Positions 12,901 to 18,311 of a stretch of DNA of 35,099 nt are shown here, in pieces. Positions within the stretch are counted from its first letter, which is position 1; the number at the start of each line of letters is the position of its first letter. The position numbers and the translations under genes are program-made. This stretch comes from Bacteroidales bacterium (GTDB lineage Bacteria > Bacteroidota > Bacteroidia > Bacteroidales > Paludibacteraceae): assembly GCA_900769555.1 (NCBI GenBank), contig CAAGHA010000010.1:1-35099 (forward strand), written 5' to 3'. Under the pieces are notes generated by a model that saw nothing but the letters and a program-made list of their open reading frames with translations, did not search any database and was not told the origin of the DNA.

Positions 12901-13503
12901 TATAAAACAAAAGATTCTATTTTGATGGATGTTCGTAAACGTTTTGATTCGGATGCAATTACCATCAATTCACAACCGAGTGATCCTGCTCGTATTTGGA
13001 AGGGTGAGCAGGTTGTGTTGAACCTCAACACAGAATATCAATTCCAAAAGGCTGTTTGGAAGCAGGTGGTTGGTTATTTTGACCACTCTTCTGAGGTCTT
13101 GATAGACTCATTGGAGAGTAAAGACGATATTGAATTTGCATTTATGGAATATAATCAACTTTATGAATTGTATGAACATCCGGAAGATACTGTTCTTTAC
13201 TATGTAGAGTTATATGATGGAATTTGTCCCGGTATCCCTGGACAGTTATTGCGAGTTGATGTGTTGCCTAAGTTACCTACGGCCTTCACTCCTTATACTC
13301 AAGACGGATTAAATGACATCTATATGGAGGGTCATAAAGTTGTAATCTTTGACCGTTATGGTGCTAAGGTATTTGAAGGTGACAATGGATGGGATGGTAC
13401 TTTCAAAGGAAGATTTGCTGATCCGGGCGTTTACTTCTCTAAAGTATTCTTGAACAGTGGTGTAACAATTTCAGGAACTATTGAAATCGTAAAAGTTAAA
13501 TAG
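982..13503 (+). CDS. Giant repetitive T9SS-exported surface protein (4,173 aa)
   Basis: Probable surface adhesin or filament-like protein. I start at ATG 982 because AGGGAG lies just upstream and it gives a clean signal peptide (MENLFRKVTKSVVLFLCVC, then an Ala-rich cleavage region ending VYA-Q); an ORF opening at 916 adds 22 residues that would bury it. The N-terminal part has Ig-like stretches. From about residue 761 there are some twenty HYR/Ig-like repeats, each opening with a motif such as DTVPPFVNC or DKTAPVFDC and carrying conserved cysteines and an IxWxF(T/S)D core strand. Residues about 4098-4173 (LPTAFTPYTQDGLND, then VVIFDRYGAKVFEG and GWDG) form a type B T9SS sorting domain (CHU_C/TIGR04131 type), so export across the outer membrane by T9SS is expected. 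SprB-like adhesins have comparable size and architecture. The ligand is unknown. Confidence 0.9.
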   Translation: MENLFRKVTKSVVLFLCVCLASSGVYAQTLTIDGVESTTACPGNPIVLQAAGFDSDVTTVDFYRSKNGGTFEVVGSAIGADGVFVYVDDMGDTNYSYYAMAGGKQSNTVTVSKAPENECASSCHTTTTGEYFLGTDFNPKPGNGDNFSFELNKVENHFQDNGITFVGSSSGTIKKWDKVTDMDSVKGVVGDNYYYVYNVSNGSSTPFKLTFDRAKYYGKTFRFSMRLYLNLENCTSFESQAKMNFRTQFGNSVRLCVDASIYDGKKGTHLKNYSDVCGNGHLDNNLVLGGDVNSFLKNGNKLLRMEFVFYGEFRTQNQEALEIFPEFQQWSNCAEVAVDYISGEAQMVCMDNSAVCIGDNVLVHAAGFPRNAQYVWQKWSGTDWVTFNDKNVDELQIKVENLGKEKYRVLDNNTNTNVEFYITGKNCKPILPGKIIGEKKICFDPTNTTALGEKFYVEPRDGNPNVSYTWKLTKGGKDISNRISYKGGELVHGDPKGDTIFVKLGNEDYSGEYTLQVYTNYWEKLPDNTYKKETASTPISTILNAYRMPKIDLVLHNGSDGVDENQKKLCPTDKKQVLTIKADGEMEDLPYIYEWSSATPFTGHPDSANVVMPWDSACSGKLKEHKLGVTVSIQDVGCPTTAERTYGVSPLEQPKIDCSKLPQSETFFLSETESEKVIQLKSPIFEAGCEKDPDLFVSVKEKKNGVCGKEVASIATSQLNVENALKNNTVNLSAGSYCVEYIVRDGCGNEATCSVEISVKDTVPPFVNCIEIPSYETTTTQQGACEATPGSKVQLPGLTAPTLKDQNGVDGEILGVYEGRLVSANVPDPNNEETRALFDRDVNLNAPYEVGSTYILWSFTDNWDNTSFCTQMVKVVDDTKPNVNCNYSVDAPQVVASFDSICGLSVNGLLRQVESPTAVDVCSGAGTALSPVIFISGEGGGSLDSYRKIEEDEFDDLIFKVNQTYRIVWRYYKAHNSDVYEDCILQFEVQDKTAPVFDCKQLVTIYALANTYKEKDELPLYLKYASYNDVIVNDTLYKGTLKAPFDSDSIKFITSADVEDNCDESPTVEIRVIDPKGEVFASNVGIGTDVKSIEDLKLLHFSVGANLIVYTIKDASGNQVQCSQTIVVSTGTTPEPNCPAEFVTIYADNDCEAEFILTKEQVPTANVPVLSRGLYFVFPTSVLKNEDDLHKYFPSNDGVYKDNIGLLSDKSPYYLNVGKTHPAPEKEYVKLPALNMGLLCQVTSFDNWDLYNNGRAYQENGPGAGPGAGPGAGPENKFKDAGSLIYWSPWRTGAGAQEKMIGVSNSMSQADRYEIYPYKIELLTSDGQAVLGNESLIAQDSVYGTDDGTFVYNDIETVRYRYFRPRSYYSNSTGWNLNGNSAEPGYVSTDEYDYVCEAKSLNRVNNYEGTILSTKLKKGEYQLIYHFENQRDKLADDYQSVACTVKIVVEDTIPPTMDCSVIDLAVTKKTFAANDQCIVPMDSLKKYGFKEFSKDDLNVADNCSERSNITIEVERIHNSLVNKEPSFVFGNELEMGLTTFRWIITDESSNKDTCELDINVVDLTPPAVDCSKIPNISAMTEPGLCTASSSSFGLTIPVADKGDACSKFADSEVIKGVPYRYRLDENGDTINGSNGLDVFDVPYELGDTYIRWTFTDAVGNDTFCIQKITVIDNQKPIFADCDDLEKLTYELEAEECAAPVDKVKVLLGSHTATDNCGVEVEGVPYVHVTIGDPIKPEYADFKYPLFEPLPDNFLKDTTYKIIWVFDDGEGNAIACDQDLEIKDVTIPDISSVCPSDKVIDVAATIECSVEIGNIDLPTIDEMKIDDKCDGILYPEMIIRIVDSKGKYLAYRKNVVEGVDETVGVLFPVTKPGMPHYVIYAYEDKAGNVDTCQFEVNIADSIAPIVECMAKEQGPFFRDDEECYMSWERLFEMYHRPSARDLCDGELYGQDYITPTINRFEIKCSEYVGGVCAKYDTTLVGHTDEEFDYPIGETLLEYIFTDKTGNSDTCLVSIPVQTGIECPNDTLKPKAELGECIVKFGTLASMLDTLKSYAVDICTGDSILGNWTGRNGGMVPSYDFEFEVGDTLTNIIQLQIPLVGSEYYCDVVIVPMHQNPIKPACEIEPLSDFVVTAIEGKCEATNESTANVPVPTAIDTCTKATIYGVPFIFSEDTTKVDFSTDIFPTGTTTIHWQFVSPWNLSDTAWCEQNIVVKGNKQFELLCDTLTPTYHDTILDCGPADPADLSIKTPWVADPCLTESDPEYKRVGVGVRSDGLAMTDSFPLGNTQIKWIFTDFTGGVDTFCIQDIELRTEEEMIINCDAIDDVKVDVAEGECTVPSDKVQLPTPQYALHPCLKDESGNPLKIEGVPSRGDKKELDEPYYVGRTLIIWTFTDTTNTLAKPVDTCHSYVQVGDVNEMPVECENFPDTLIVLPDDKCELSWAEVDFEVKPVVDLCTREIIDPVVTIKSTGTAIAYKTYFVLEDGTEVEELAPLQIAKDTIVKLLSDDITFALGADTIVWNYDFKGSVFTCEQRISVKNKVAPSGGCESVDDTLTILAPTGLCEIPAEALVDSLMKLLDPWPVAYDHCDIAKENPINGKIYFAGKEITSDALFSLPVGENKVTWVFIDTAINLVGDTCEKLIVVQSDKAPLFDCKSLDTLNLETPDCEYSYEWTNENIPQAEDACTGDLLPGVGMRSDSLGMNAPYPIGKTTITWTFSSPYSTDTTVCEQVLWVRSTAEPLFECESLDTVELFVLDGMCDENIFTYLDTLTYPVALDSCTGIEIEGVPLTSDSTLFRKDQLFYVKDTTKIIWKFFNDSLNVNAKHCDQFVTVKSYNEPKFNCDSLKAIDTKFETTGCDTILGVEALPVPFALDYCTDDSIWGVPSRSDNLTMNDPFPVGTTTVTWLFDSPYSEINVECSQDVVVLTSQEIDFDCESLLEDSIIVPVSDIDVCDTMGVVIPGQFANHPCPGQSGISKIAGVPFINKAVGLTPNADSTEWTIDKIHVGTHKITWTFTDPSDPAMMLNPVKECYQPLQIGVGTNASVDCKNFPDTTIKLAPGDCEISWSNMSLDIKPVKDLCADTILVPVVYRSSGKAISATLSSDSAQMIITAEDFSVGVDTIVWEFESIGASCEQVIIVKDSMAPEFDCDTLPAHITLTAPTEKCEVISSAIYDSLMAMFKPWPTAIEKCTGDSIPARVFVDEINVANEIIEGATWNVKVGAHKLIWLFVDSLINEVGKICEKDFTLQSDMAPEFNCDDLKPLSFEIEGCNTSELTASDIEIPSAVDVCVNDYEVKAVGIRLNADSSVQVGPNNDTLSVHASYPVGTTIIKWTFISPFSNAVKVCYQNIIVKSSQELQYDCEILASKNLRITLDPLTGKTNPEAETSLLDTVHASHPCPQESGVEFVMGVPSIEGEESFVLASDSSKWILPALPSGTYQIVWTFTDTTETLIDPIKECFQELVVEDVIDTLTCPPGRNNTTLSCADELPDYFKTFDEFVSAGGSITDHNPFDESSFGYTEVIKGKSDCDEERYIKYYVLDVRKDTIACTDTFYIKDLTDPWISGLKDTTIQCSDLDKLPTFEQLSDVLEVHDNCDPSPTYTIVESDNQSDDPKLCNYYNYDIVRTYTITDRCGNVAEQKQVISVRDTIKPKFTFPDTWKDTVLSNYFKGCLFGVPDFDDEIRSMISDNCSDVNDLIIEQIPAANDTITKTTRVWVKVFDHCGNVDSISKVVYVQKREEILTMEAYDITKCASDTSVVNLWSQDTRYAKGFSYYDYQGDWLPIQSNPLYDCYRDSISEQSIVYSDNPLTYYGKFHTGNAKQDTIIRDNQTQLKRLARSGKYIFVATDTVTMCSDTASSFITLNERPRISIESGIMQICEMSTIDSVELFSFVKCVDDMGTEITNEGWTLGGDVYSFLDSVILENNKDNLIYFVENACGKTTSEDTYITFCGSVPTTKEDSLKWVGGSEMNLALLRSDDYKTKDSILMDVRKRFDSDAITINSQPSDPARIWKGEQVVLNLNTEYQFQKAVWKQVVGYFDHSSEVLIDSLESKDDIEFAFMEYNQLYELYEHPEDTVLYYVELYDGICPGIPGQLLRVDVLPKLPTAFTPYTQDGLNDIYMEGHKVVIFDRYGAKVFEGDNGWDGTFKGRFADPGVYFSKVFLNSGVTISGTIEIVKVK
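4762..4803 (+). repeat. 12-bp tandem repeat encoding Gly-Pro-Gly-Ala units
   Basis: About three and a half copies of a 12-bp unit (GGACCGGGAGCT and close variants) lie in frame inside the giant adhesin gene and encode GPGAGPGAGPGAGP. It is much richer in G and C than its surroundings and looks like a slippage-prone flexible linker. Confidence 0.85.
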
Positions 13504-13532
13504 TGTTTCCATAATTTTCCATAACAACAGTG

Positions 13533-13577
13533 AGATTCCCTGCTTGATGGTTTTATCAAGTGGGGAATCTTTTTTCT
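13533..13577 (+). terminator. Rho-independent terminator of the giant adhesin gene
   Basis: The stem pairs GATTCCC with GGGAATC, continues inward as CTTGAT with ATCAAG, and is followed by a run of T at 13570-13576. It lies 30 bp after the stop codon. Confidence 0.85.
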
Positions 13578-13901
13578 AATCATAGAACTTACCTTATATT
13601 TTAGTCTCCGATAAAAACCAAGTTTTAAAAAATCCCCCCAATTATAAGCAGGCTCAATATGTGCATATATAGGATATTGACGATGTAGCAGTTGTAGGGA
13701 TGCTGCAAACGGCGTCCGGCAATCACCAATCAAATATGACCTGTAGGTGTGATTTATTTTCTCATTCAAAAGAAAAATGGTCGGATGAGAATCAAATCAG
13801 TGTTCTCTTCCGACCATTTTTGTGGGGTCGATTTTCGGATGGTTACTCCGATTTCGCTATATAACTGTTAATATGTTCCGGCTGATTTTAGGAATATAAT
13901 T
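13578..13901. other. Intergenic region between giant adhesin gene and sufE
   Basis: No gene is supported here. It holds a strong bidirectional hairpin at 13773-13821. A minus-strand ORF (13431-13769) spans part of it but overlaps the adhesin gene's 3' end and reads through its terminator in antisense, so I leave it out. Confidence 0.6.
13773..13821. terminator. Bidirectional terminator hairpin downstream of sufE
   Basis: AAAAATGGTCGGA pairs with TCCGACCATTTTT, with an inner GAGAA/TTCTC stem. The flanking A and T tracts make it work in either direction. It lies about 80 bp beyond the sufE stop on the minus strand and insulates sufS-sufE from the adhesin gene. Confidence 0.8.
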
Positions 13902-14324
13902 CTACTTCTGTAAGTTTTGAAACGTCAGAGCATATAGTTTCATTTGTTTAATCATTGCCAGCATTCCGTTGGAACGGGTAGGAGATAAGTGTTCTTTCAA
14001 TCCAATCTTATCAATAAAGTATAGGTCAGTATTTAAAATTTCATCCGGGGTGTGTCCGGAAAGTAATTCAACCAACATTACAACAATACCACCGGCTATA
14101 TCGGTATTACTCTCTCCTTGGTAGAAAACCTTTCCCTCCTTAAATTCGGCAAATACCCAAACTTTGCTTTGGCAACCTTCAATCAGATAGTCGTCAGTTT
14201 TGTACTTTTCATCAATCCCTTTTCCTGACATTCCTTTATCTATGATTTGTTGGTATTTGTCCAACCAATCCTCTAAAAATTCAAATTCAGAGATAATCTC
14301 TTCTTGTTTTTCGTTTATACTCAT
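13902..14324 (-). CDS. sufE: SufE family sulfur acceptor for cysteine desulfurase
   Basis: A 140-residue cytoplasmic protein of the SufE/CsdE family. SufE takes persulfide sulfur from SufS and passes it to the SufBCD scaffold for Fe-S cluster assembly. The acceptor cysteine is visible as C51 in YLIEGCQSKVW, the same position as in E. coli SufE. The C-terminal half carries the family's GLKEHLSPTRSNGM segment. The length is typical. It lies 48 bp downstream of sufS on the same strand, which fits the partnership. A -7 box (TACCTTTG, minus strand) lies in the gap, so it may also have its own promoter. sufBCD are not in the window. Confidence 0.95.
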   Translation of the reverse strand: MSINEKQEEIISEFEFLEDWLDKYQQIIDKGMSGKGIDEKYKTDDYLIEGCQSKVWVFAEFKEGKVFYQGESNTDIAGGIVVMLVELLSGHTPDEILNTDLYFIDKIGLKEHLSPTRSNGMLAMIKQMKLYALTFQNLQK

Positions 14325-14344
14325 TGTTTTATTATTTTGTCTTG

Positions 14345-14352
14345 CAAAGGTA
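14345..14352 (-). promoter_or_regulatory. Probable -7 box upstream of sufE
   Basis: TACCTTTG on the minus strand matches the Bacteroidota -7 consensus, about 20 nt before the sufE start. No convincing -33 TTTG was found at the usual spacing. Confidence 0.45.
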
Positions 14353-14372
14353 AATAAATTATTAATTAAATT

Positions 14373-15599
14373 CTATTTCCGTCTAAACATCCTTGCCGCT
14401 CTCTCAATTCCTTGTATCAGAAGGTCTATCTCCTCTTTTGTATTATAGATCGCAAATGATGCTCTCACCGTACCTTCGATTCCAAACCTATCCATAACCG
14501 GTTCTGCACAATGGTGTCCGGTGCGTACTGCAATTCCCAGTTTATCTAAAATTGACCCCATGTCGTACGGATGAATGTCTCCTACCAAAAAGGAAATTAA
14601 TCCACTTCTTTCCGGAGCTTCTCCAATGAACCTGATACCTTCTATGGTCTCCATCTTCTCTTTTGCGTATTTTAATAGTTCTTGTTCGTGTCGGGCTATC
14701 TCTTCCATACCTATCGAACTGGCATATCTTAAAGCTTCTGCCAATGCCGTAGAACCTATATAGTCAGGCGTTCCTGCTTCAAATTTAAAAGGTAACTCGT
14801 TGTAAGTTGTCTTTTCAAATGTTACCTTTTTTATCATTTCTCCGCCTCCTTGATATGGTGGTAGTTTTTCTAACCACTCTTCTTTGCCATACAAAACACC
14901 TATTCCTGTCGGTCCATATATTTTGTGGCCGGAAAATACATAAAAATCAGCTTCCAATTCTATCACATTCACAGGTATATGTGGGGTAGATTGTGCGCCA
15001 TCTATAAGAACCGGAATGTTATGTTGATGAGCAATAGATATTATTTTTTTTACCGGATTGATGGTTCCCAAAGCATTCGACACATGACAGACTGAGATGA
15101 GTTTGGTCTTATCACTTATTAAACTTTCCAATAAATCTACGTTTAAAATGCCCTTCTCATCAAACGGAATTACTTTTAAATTGATTCCTTTATCGTCTCG
15201 CAATATTTGCCACGGAACAATGTTGGAGTGGTGTTCCATTTGAGTGATGATAATTTCGTCTCCCTCGCTGCATTGACTTTTACCAAATGAGGATGCGACC
15301 AAGTTAATTGCTTCTGTTGTTCCTCGGGTAAAGATTATTTCGTTAGTCGACTTAGCTCCAATAAATGAGCGTACAGTTTCTCGTGCTGCTTCGTGAGCTT
15401 CAGTCGCAATCTGACTTAAAAAGTGCACACCTCTATGAATATTGGCATTGGCATTGTAATAGTTAGAGCGAATGCGTTCTACCACACATGATGGTTTTTG
15501 GGTTGTTGCTGCATTGTCAAAATATATCAAGGGTTTTCCGTACACCTCTTTCCCTAATAGTGGAAAATCTTTTCTTATGTTTGCGATGTTAATGGACAT
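14373..15599 (-). CDS. sufS: SufS cysteine desulfurase
   Basis: A 408-residue PLP-dependent group II cysteine desulfurase (aminotransferase class V fold). It converts L-cysteine to L-alanine and a protein-bound persulfide. Visible features are the N-terminal YFDNAATTQKP segment, the H123-H124 pair in QMEHHSNIVPW, the PLP lysine K226 in FSGHKIYGPTG, and the catalytic cysteine C364 in RTGHHCAEP. The last two match the E. coli SufS numbering exactly. The length is typical of the family and the adjacent sufE supports SufS rather than the closely related CsdA or selenocysteine lyase. A TACCTTTG -7 box lies about 28 nt upstream. Confidence 0.96.
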   Translation of the reverse strand: MSINIANIRKDFPLLGKEVYGKPLIYFDNAATTQKPSCVVERIRSNYYNANANIHRGVHFLSQIATEAHEAARETVRSFIGAKSTNEIIFTRGTTEAINLVASSFGKSQCSEGDEIIITQMEHHSNIVPWQILRDDKGINLKVIPFDEKGILNVDLLESLISDKTKLISVCHVSNALGTINPVKKIISIAHQHNIPVLIDGAQSTPHIPVNVIELEADFYVFSGHKIYGPTGIGVLYGKEEWLEKLPPYQGGGEMIKKVTFEKTTYNELPFKFEAGTPDYIGSTALAEALRYASSIGMEEIARHEQELLKYAKEKMETIEGIRFIGEAPERSGLISFLVGDIHPYDMGSILDKLGIAVRTGHHCAEPVMDRFGIEGTVRASFAIYNTKEEIDLLIQGIERAARMFRRK

Positions 15600-15626
15600 A
15601 TCTTTGTTTCAACTTTAATTCTATTG

Positions 15627-15634
15627 CAAAGGTA
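15627..15634 (-). promoter_or_regulatory. Probable -7 box of sufS
   Basis: TACCTTTG on the minus strand, followed by GC, matches the Bacteroidota -7 consensus and gives a short 5' leader. The palindrome at 15645-15681 lies just upstream, close to where the -33 element should be. Confidence 0.5.
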
Positions 15635-15644
15635 TTAAATTTTC

Positions 15645-15681
15645 TAAGGCAACTTCTATAATTGCTTAAGAAGTTGCCCTA
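15645..15681. repeat. Small palindrome sharing the AGGCAACTTCTATA end
   Basis: TAAGGCAACTTCT pairs with AGAAGTTGCCCTA with one mismatch around a short loop. It lies between the TPR lipoprotein stop and sufS and could act as a terminator for the former, though the T-tract is poor. Its arm resembles the ends of the ~192-bp MITEs at 17624 and 21753 and the palindrome at 17565. Confidence 0.6.
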
Positions 15682-15714
15682 AAAACTTTTTATTCTGTAG
15701 AATTTAGTCTCAGT

Positions 15715-17409
15715 TTACTTTAGTACGCCCTCAAACTGACACGATTTCCAATACCTCGAAAACTCGATATCGTTTCTGGCATTGTCTGCAAATGATTCGT
15801 CCAATACGTGAACCTTAGAAAGGTTGTTATACACCATATTGTTATTGTTTGTTCGTGCTCCTAATACCGCTTTGAGGTAATAGGTTGTGTCGTTCGGATT
15901 GCTTATTGCTTCTAATGTAATGGTTGCTTTCGAATAATCTTTGTTTAAGATTTGAGACAATCCGGCATTGTTAGACTTTATATCTCCAAAGAAATTTTCT
16001 GCGGCAGAGTAGTCTCCCATAATGATGGCTATTGTGCCTTGAGCTTCCCTCCATTCTGTACTGACAGGAAGGTTGGCAAAATAGTTCTCTGCTTCATCAT
16101 ATTTTTTTGCATGGAGGGCAATTAATCCCAAGTTAAAATCATTTTCAGGAGTAATTTGTAGTGCATGAGATTGTTCAAGGTAGTTTTGTGCTTCATCCCA
16201 TTTTTTCATTCGTATGTATAATGCTCCTAAGTTATTATATGCTCTCCAATCTCTTGGGTATCGCTTTATGATGCTTAGGTAAGATCTCTCTTTTTCATCG
16301 TTGTTTTTTATTAAAGAGGATCCTCTTAACACATCGTTGAGCGATAGTTTATCTGCACTGTTTTTCATCATTGTCATCAGCCACTCATCACTCTTTCCAG
16401 GAGTTTGAGTATTGATGGTTATGGTACTTTTTCTAAGAGGTGGAAGCAACTCGTTTTTGAATAGATTTGGGTGTGCATTGATGTATTTTTTTAATACTTT
16501 GTAGCGATTATTGCTGTTGCTCTTCTTTAGATTTTCTACTATTGTTGTCTTGTCACTTAGGTTGCTTTGTAGAATAGAGTTGTATAGTCCTTCCCAATCG
16601 GCATCTAAGATTGTGGTTTGGATCGGAATGTTTAGTCCGAATTTTTTTAGTTCTGACTTCATGTAGGTTGTTGCAGCAATATTTCTTTGCCCGGATACTT
16701 TTTTATTGATAGCCGGACTCCCATCTGGTGATGCTGTGGAAAATATTTCGATACTTACTTGTGGATTGCGTGTGTTTTTTTGTAAGTCTTTCAGTGTATT
16801 TACCAAAGCAATCATATCTTTGCTTTCTAGTTGTGAAGCTCGAATTTTTGATTTGTCAATTTCGTAGCGGATTGTTCCCATTCCGGTACTGCTGGTTTTT
16901 CCTGATAGTGTCTCGTGTGTTACCATAGGACATGCTTCGGTGACATCGACGAGTGACGAGGTGGTAATAATTCCGTCTGCCAATTTTACTTGTTTAATAG
17001 GCACACTTTTTCCATTGATTTCAGCCCTGAATATTGCATATAATTCGGATTGTTTCATTTCAGGACTGTACTCGATGGTTTGTGATTCTGTAAATGCTCC
17101 GCCTGTGTTGTAAGGGACTATCAAAATTCCAGGATTTTTCACATCTTCTCCGTAGAAAGTCATACTTTCACCTTCAATATCACCTTGGGGAGTGCGAAGT
17201 ACCGGTGTAATGGTCAAAACTCCGTGTTTGGGGAAATAATGGTCGGGGAAGGTACCGGATAGTGTCATATCTACGTTATTTCCAACCAACTCGAGTACTT
17301 TTGGGTCTGAAACAATCTCTTTTTGTGTTAACGTTCCAAATTGTTCACTCGAACAACCTGTAATGGCCAGTAAAATGGGTAAATAGAATTTTGATTTCAT
17401 TGTTTTCAT
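15715..17409 (-). CDS. TPR-repeat lipoprotein with OmpA-like segment
   Basis: A 564-residue predicted lipoprotein; the N-terminus MKTMKSKFYLPILLAITGC ends in a lipobox with the modified cysteine at residue 19. The middle contains a stretch resembling the OmpA-type peptidoglycan-binding fold (IEIFSTASPDGSPAINKKVSGQR), where family members have the ASP-G-N-LS-R pattern. The C-terminal third carries tetratricopeptide-like repeats (WRAYNNLGALYIRMKKWDEA, then FNLGLIALHAKKYDEAENYF). Similar OmpA/TPR lipoproteins are common in Bacteroidota and are thought to act at the envelope; the partner is unknown. It stands alone between two palindromic repeats. Confidence 0.75.
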   Translation of the reverse strand: MKTMKSKFYLPILLAITGCSSEQFGTLTQKEIVSDPKVLELVGNNVDMTLSGTFPDHYFPKHGVLTITPVLRTPQGDIEGESMTFYGEDVKNPGILIVPYNTGGAFTESQTIEYSPEMKQSELYAIFRAEINGKSVPIKQVKLADGIITTSSLVDVTEACPMVTHETLSGKTSSTGMGTIRYEIDKSKIRASQLESKDMIALVNTLKDLQKNTRNPQVSIEIFSTASPDGSPAINKKVSGQRNIAATTYMKSELKKFGLNIPIQTTILDADWEGLYNSILQSNLSDKTTIVENLKKSNSNNRYKVLKKYINAHPNLFKNELLPPLRKSTITINTQTPGKSDEWLMTMMKNSADKLSLNDVLRGSSLIKNNDEKERSYLSIIKRYPRDWRAYNNLGALYIRMKKWDEAQNYLEQSHALQITPENDFNLGLIALHAKKYDEAENYFANLPVSTEWREAQGTIAIIMGDYSAAENFFGDIKSNNAGLSQILNKDYSKATITLEAISNPNDTTYYLKAVLGARTNNNNMVYNNLSKVHVLDESFADNARNDIEFSRYWKSCQFEGVLK

Positions 17410-17564
17410 AGTTTTGAGTTTTTATGTTTGGAACATTTTATTTGCTTGCTTTGTTCAGAGAGGTGGCGAATTTATGGTTAATGGCGAGCGTCTCTACGTG
17501 TGTATTCCATTTTGTTGATAGTTGAATTTGTGCATTTTCTCAAATTAGTTTAGATTTGTTTATT

Positions 17565-17610
17565 TAAGGCAATTTCTATAGATTGGAACTATCTGATAGA
17601 AATTGCCTTA
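17565..17610. repeat. Palindrome with TAAGGCAATTTCTAT arms
   Basis: TAAGGCAATTTCTAT pairs with ATAGAAATTGCCTTA around a 16-base centre. The arm resembles the end sequence of the MITE starting 14 bp away at 17624. It may be a minimal derivative of that element or a hairpin acting on transcripts from 18290; no strong T-tract is present. Confidence 0.6.
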
Positions 17611-17623
17611 GGTGTATTTTTAT

Positions 17624-17814
17624 AGGTAAGTTCTATAAATTTGGTCGAGATGATTTTGAAGAGCATTTGAGTTAGATTGTTTATATTTATAAAGGAGCGA
17701 TGCTATCATCGTAACTAAATAAATATAAGCAATATAGCACAAATAAATTCAAAAGCATCCGAAATAGAATATATTACATTTAGAATTAAAAATCGTAATT
17801 TATAGAGGTTGCCT
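17624..17814. repeat. MITE of about 191 bp, AGGTAAGTTCTATAAATT ends (copy A)
   Basis: The left end AGGTAAGTTCTATAAATT and the reverse-complemented right end AGGCAACCTCTATAAATT match at 15 of 18 positions. The element is about 85% identical by eye to 21753-21945. It has no ORF. A central hairpin (CGATG/CATCG, about 17697-17711) is kept in both copies. It starts five bases beyond the stop codon of the calycin-like gene. Confidence 0.8.
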
Positions 17815-17819
17815 ATAGT

Positions 17820-18290
17820 TTATTGAACCAATTTCCCTTTATAACTTGTCGGATAAGTTCCAAATACAACATCAAAGAAAAGTGAGTCGCCAACAATTTT
17901 TCCGGTTAAATTCTTGGCGGCATAGTTCGGATATGGGTTTCCTCTCATGGTTGGTGCAATACTATCTGCTGAGAATTTGATTCCATTGTCACTATCTTGA
18001 AAAGTGATTTCAGGAATTGTCAGATCTATTGTCATTGGCATTTGAGGGGCGAATTTTACTTGATACAAATTTAAATCAATCGTTTTTTTGTTATCATCTT
18101 TTAATACACCGCAATCGATTCCTTCTGTAGCGTTAGTTTCTCCTCTAAATTCTACGTTAATTGTTCCTGTATAATGAGTTTCTACAGGCTTGATAACCAC
18201 ATCATTGGTTTCATTTCCATCTTCCTCTTCGCAAGAGATGAAGTTCAAACTTAATGCTCCTAAAAGAGCGTAAAAAATAATCTTTTTCAT
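17820..18290 (-). CDS. Calycin-like domain lipoprotein
   Basis: A 156-residue predicted lipoprotein. MKKIIFYALLGALSLNFISC is a signal sequence ending in a lipobox cysteine at residue 20, followed by an acidic linker (EEEDGNE). The rest is beta-rich and matches, by its YTGTINVEFRGE opening and the late NLTGKIVGDSLFFDV strand, the calycin-like family (PF13944 type) seen in Bacteroidota; this assignment is by memory of the family pattern. It lies 21 bp downstream of the TonB-dependent receptor on the same strand and is almost certainly co-transcribed. It may bind the same ligand at the cell surface or in the periplasm (inference). Confidence 0.7.
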   Translation of the reverse strand: MKKIIFYALLGALSLNFISCEEEDGNETNDVVIKPVETHYTGTINVEFRGETNATEGIDCGVLKDDNKKTIDLNLYQVKFAPQMPMTIDLTIPEITFQDSDNGIKFSADSIAPTMRGNPYPNYAAKNLTGKIVGDSLFFDVVFGTYPTSYKGKLVQ

Positions 18291-18311
18291 ATCAATATAA
18301 TTATTAAGTTA

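Larger units (their letters stand above)
17410..17819. other. Intergenic region with palindrome and MITE
   Basis: No gene is seen. Most of the right half is one MITE (17624-17814), with a 46-bp palindrome next to it (17565-17610). The remaining AT-rich part upstream of the TPR lipoprotein must hold that gene's promoter, but I find no clear -7 box. Confidence 0.6.

Noticed and set aside
13431..13769. Minus-strand 112-codon ORF at the 3' end of the adhesin gene
   Set aside because: It overlaps the adhesin sorting domain and reads through the adhesin terminator in antisense; most likely fortuitous.
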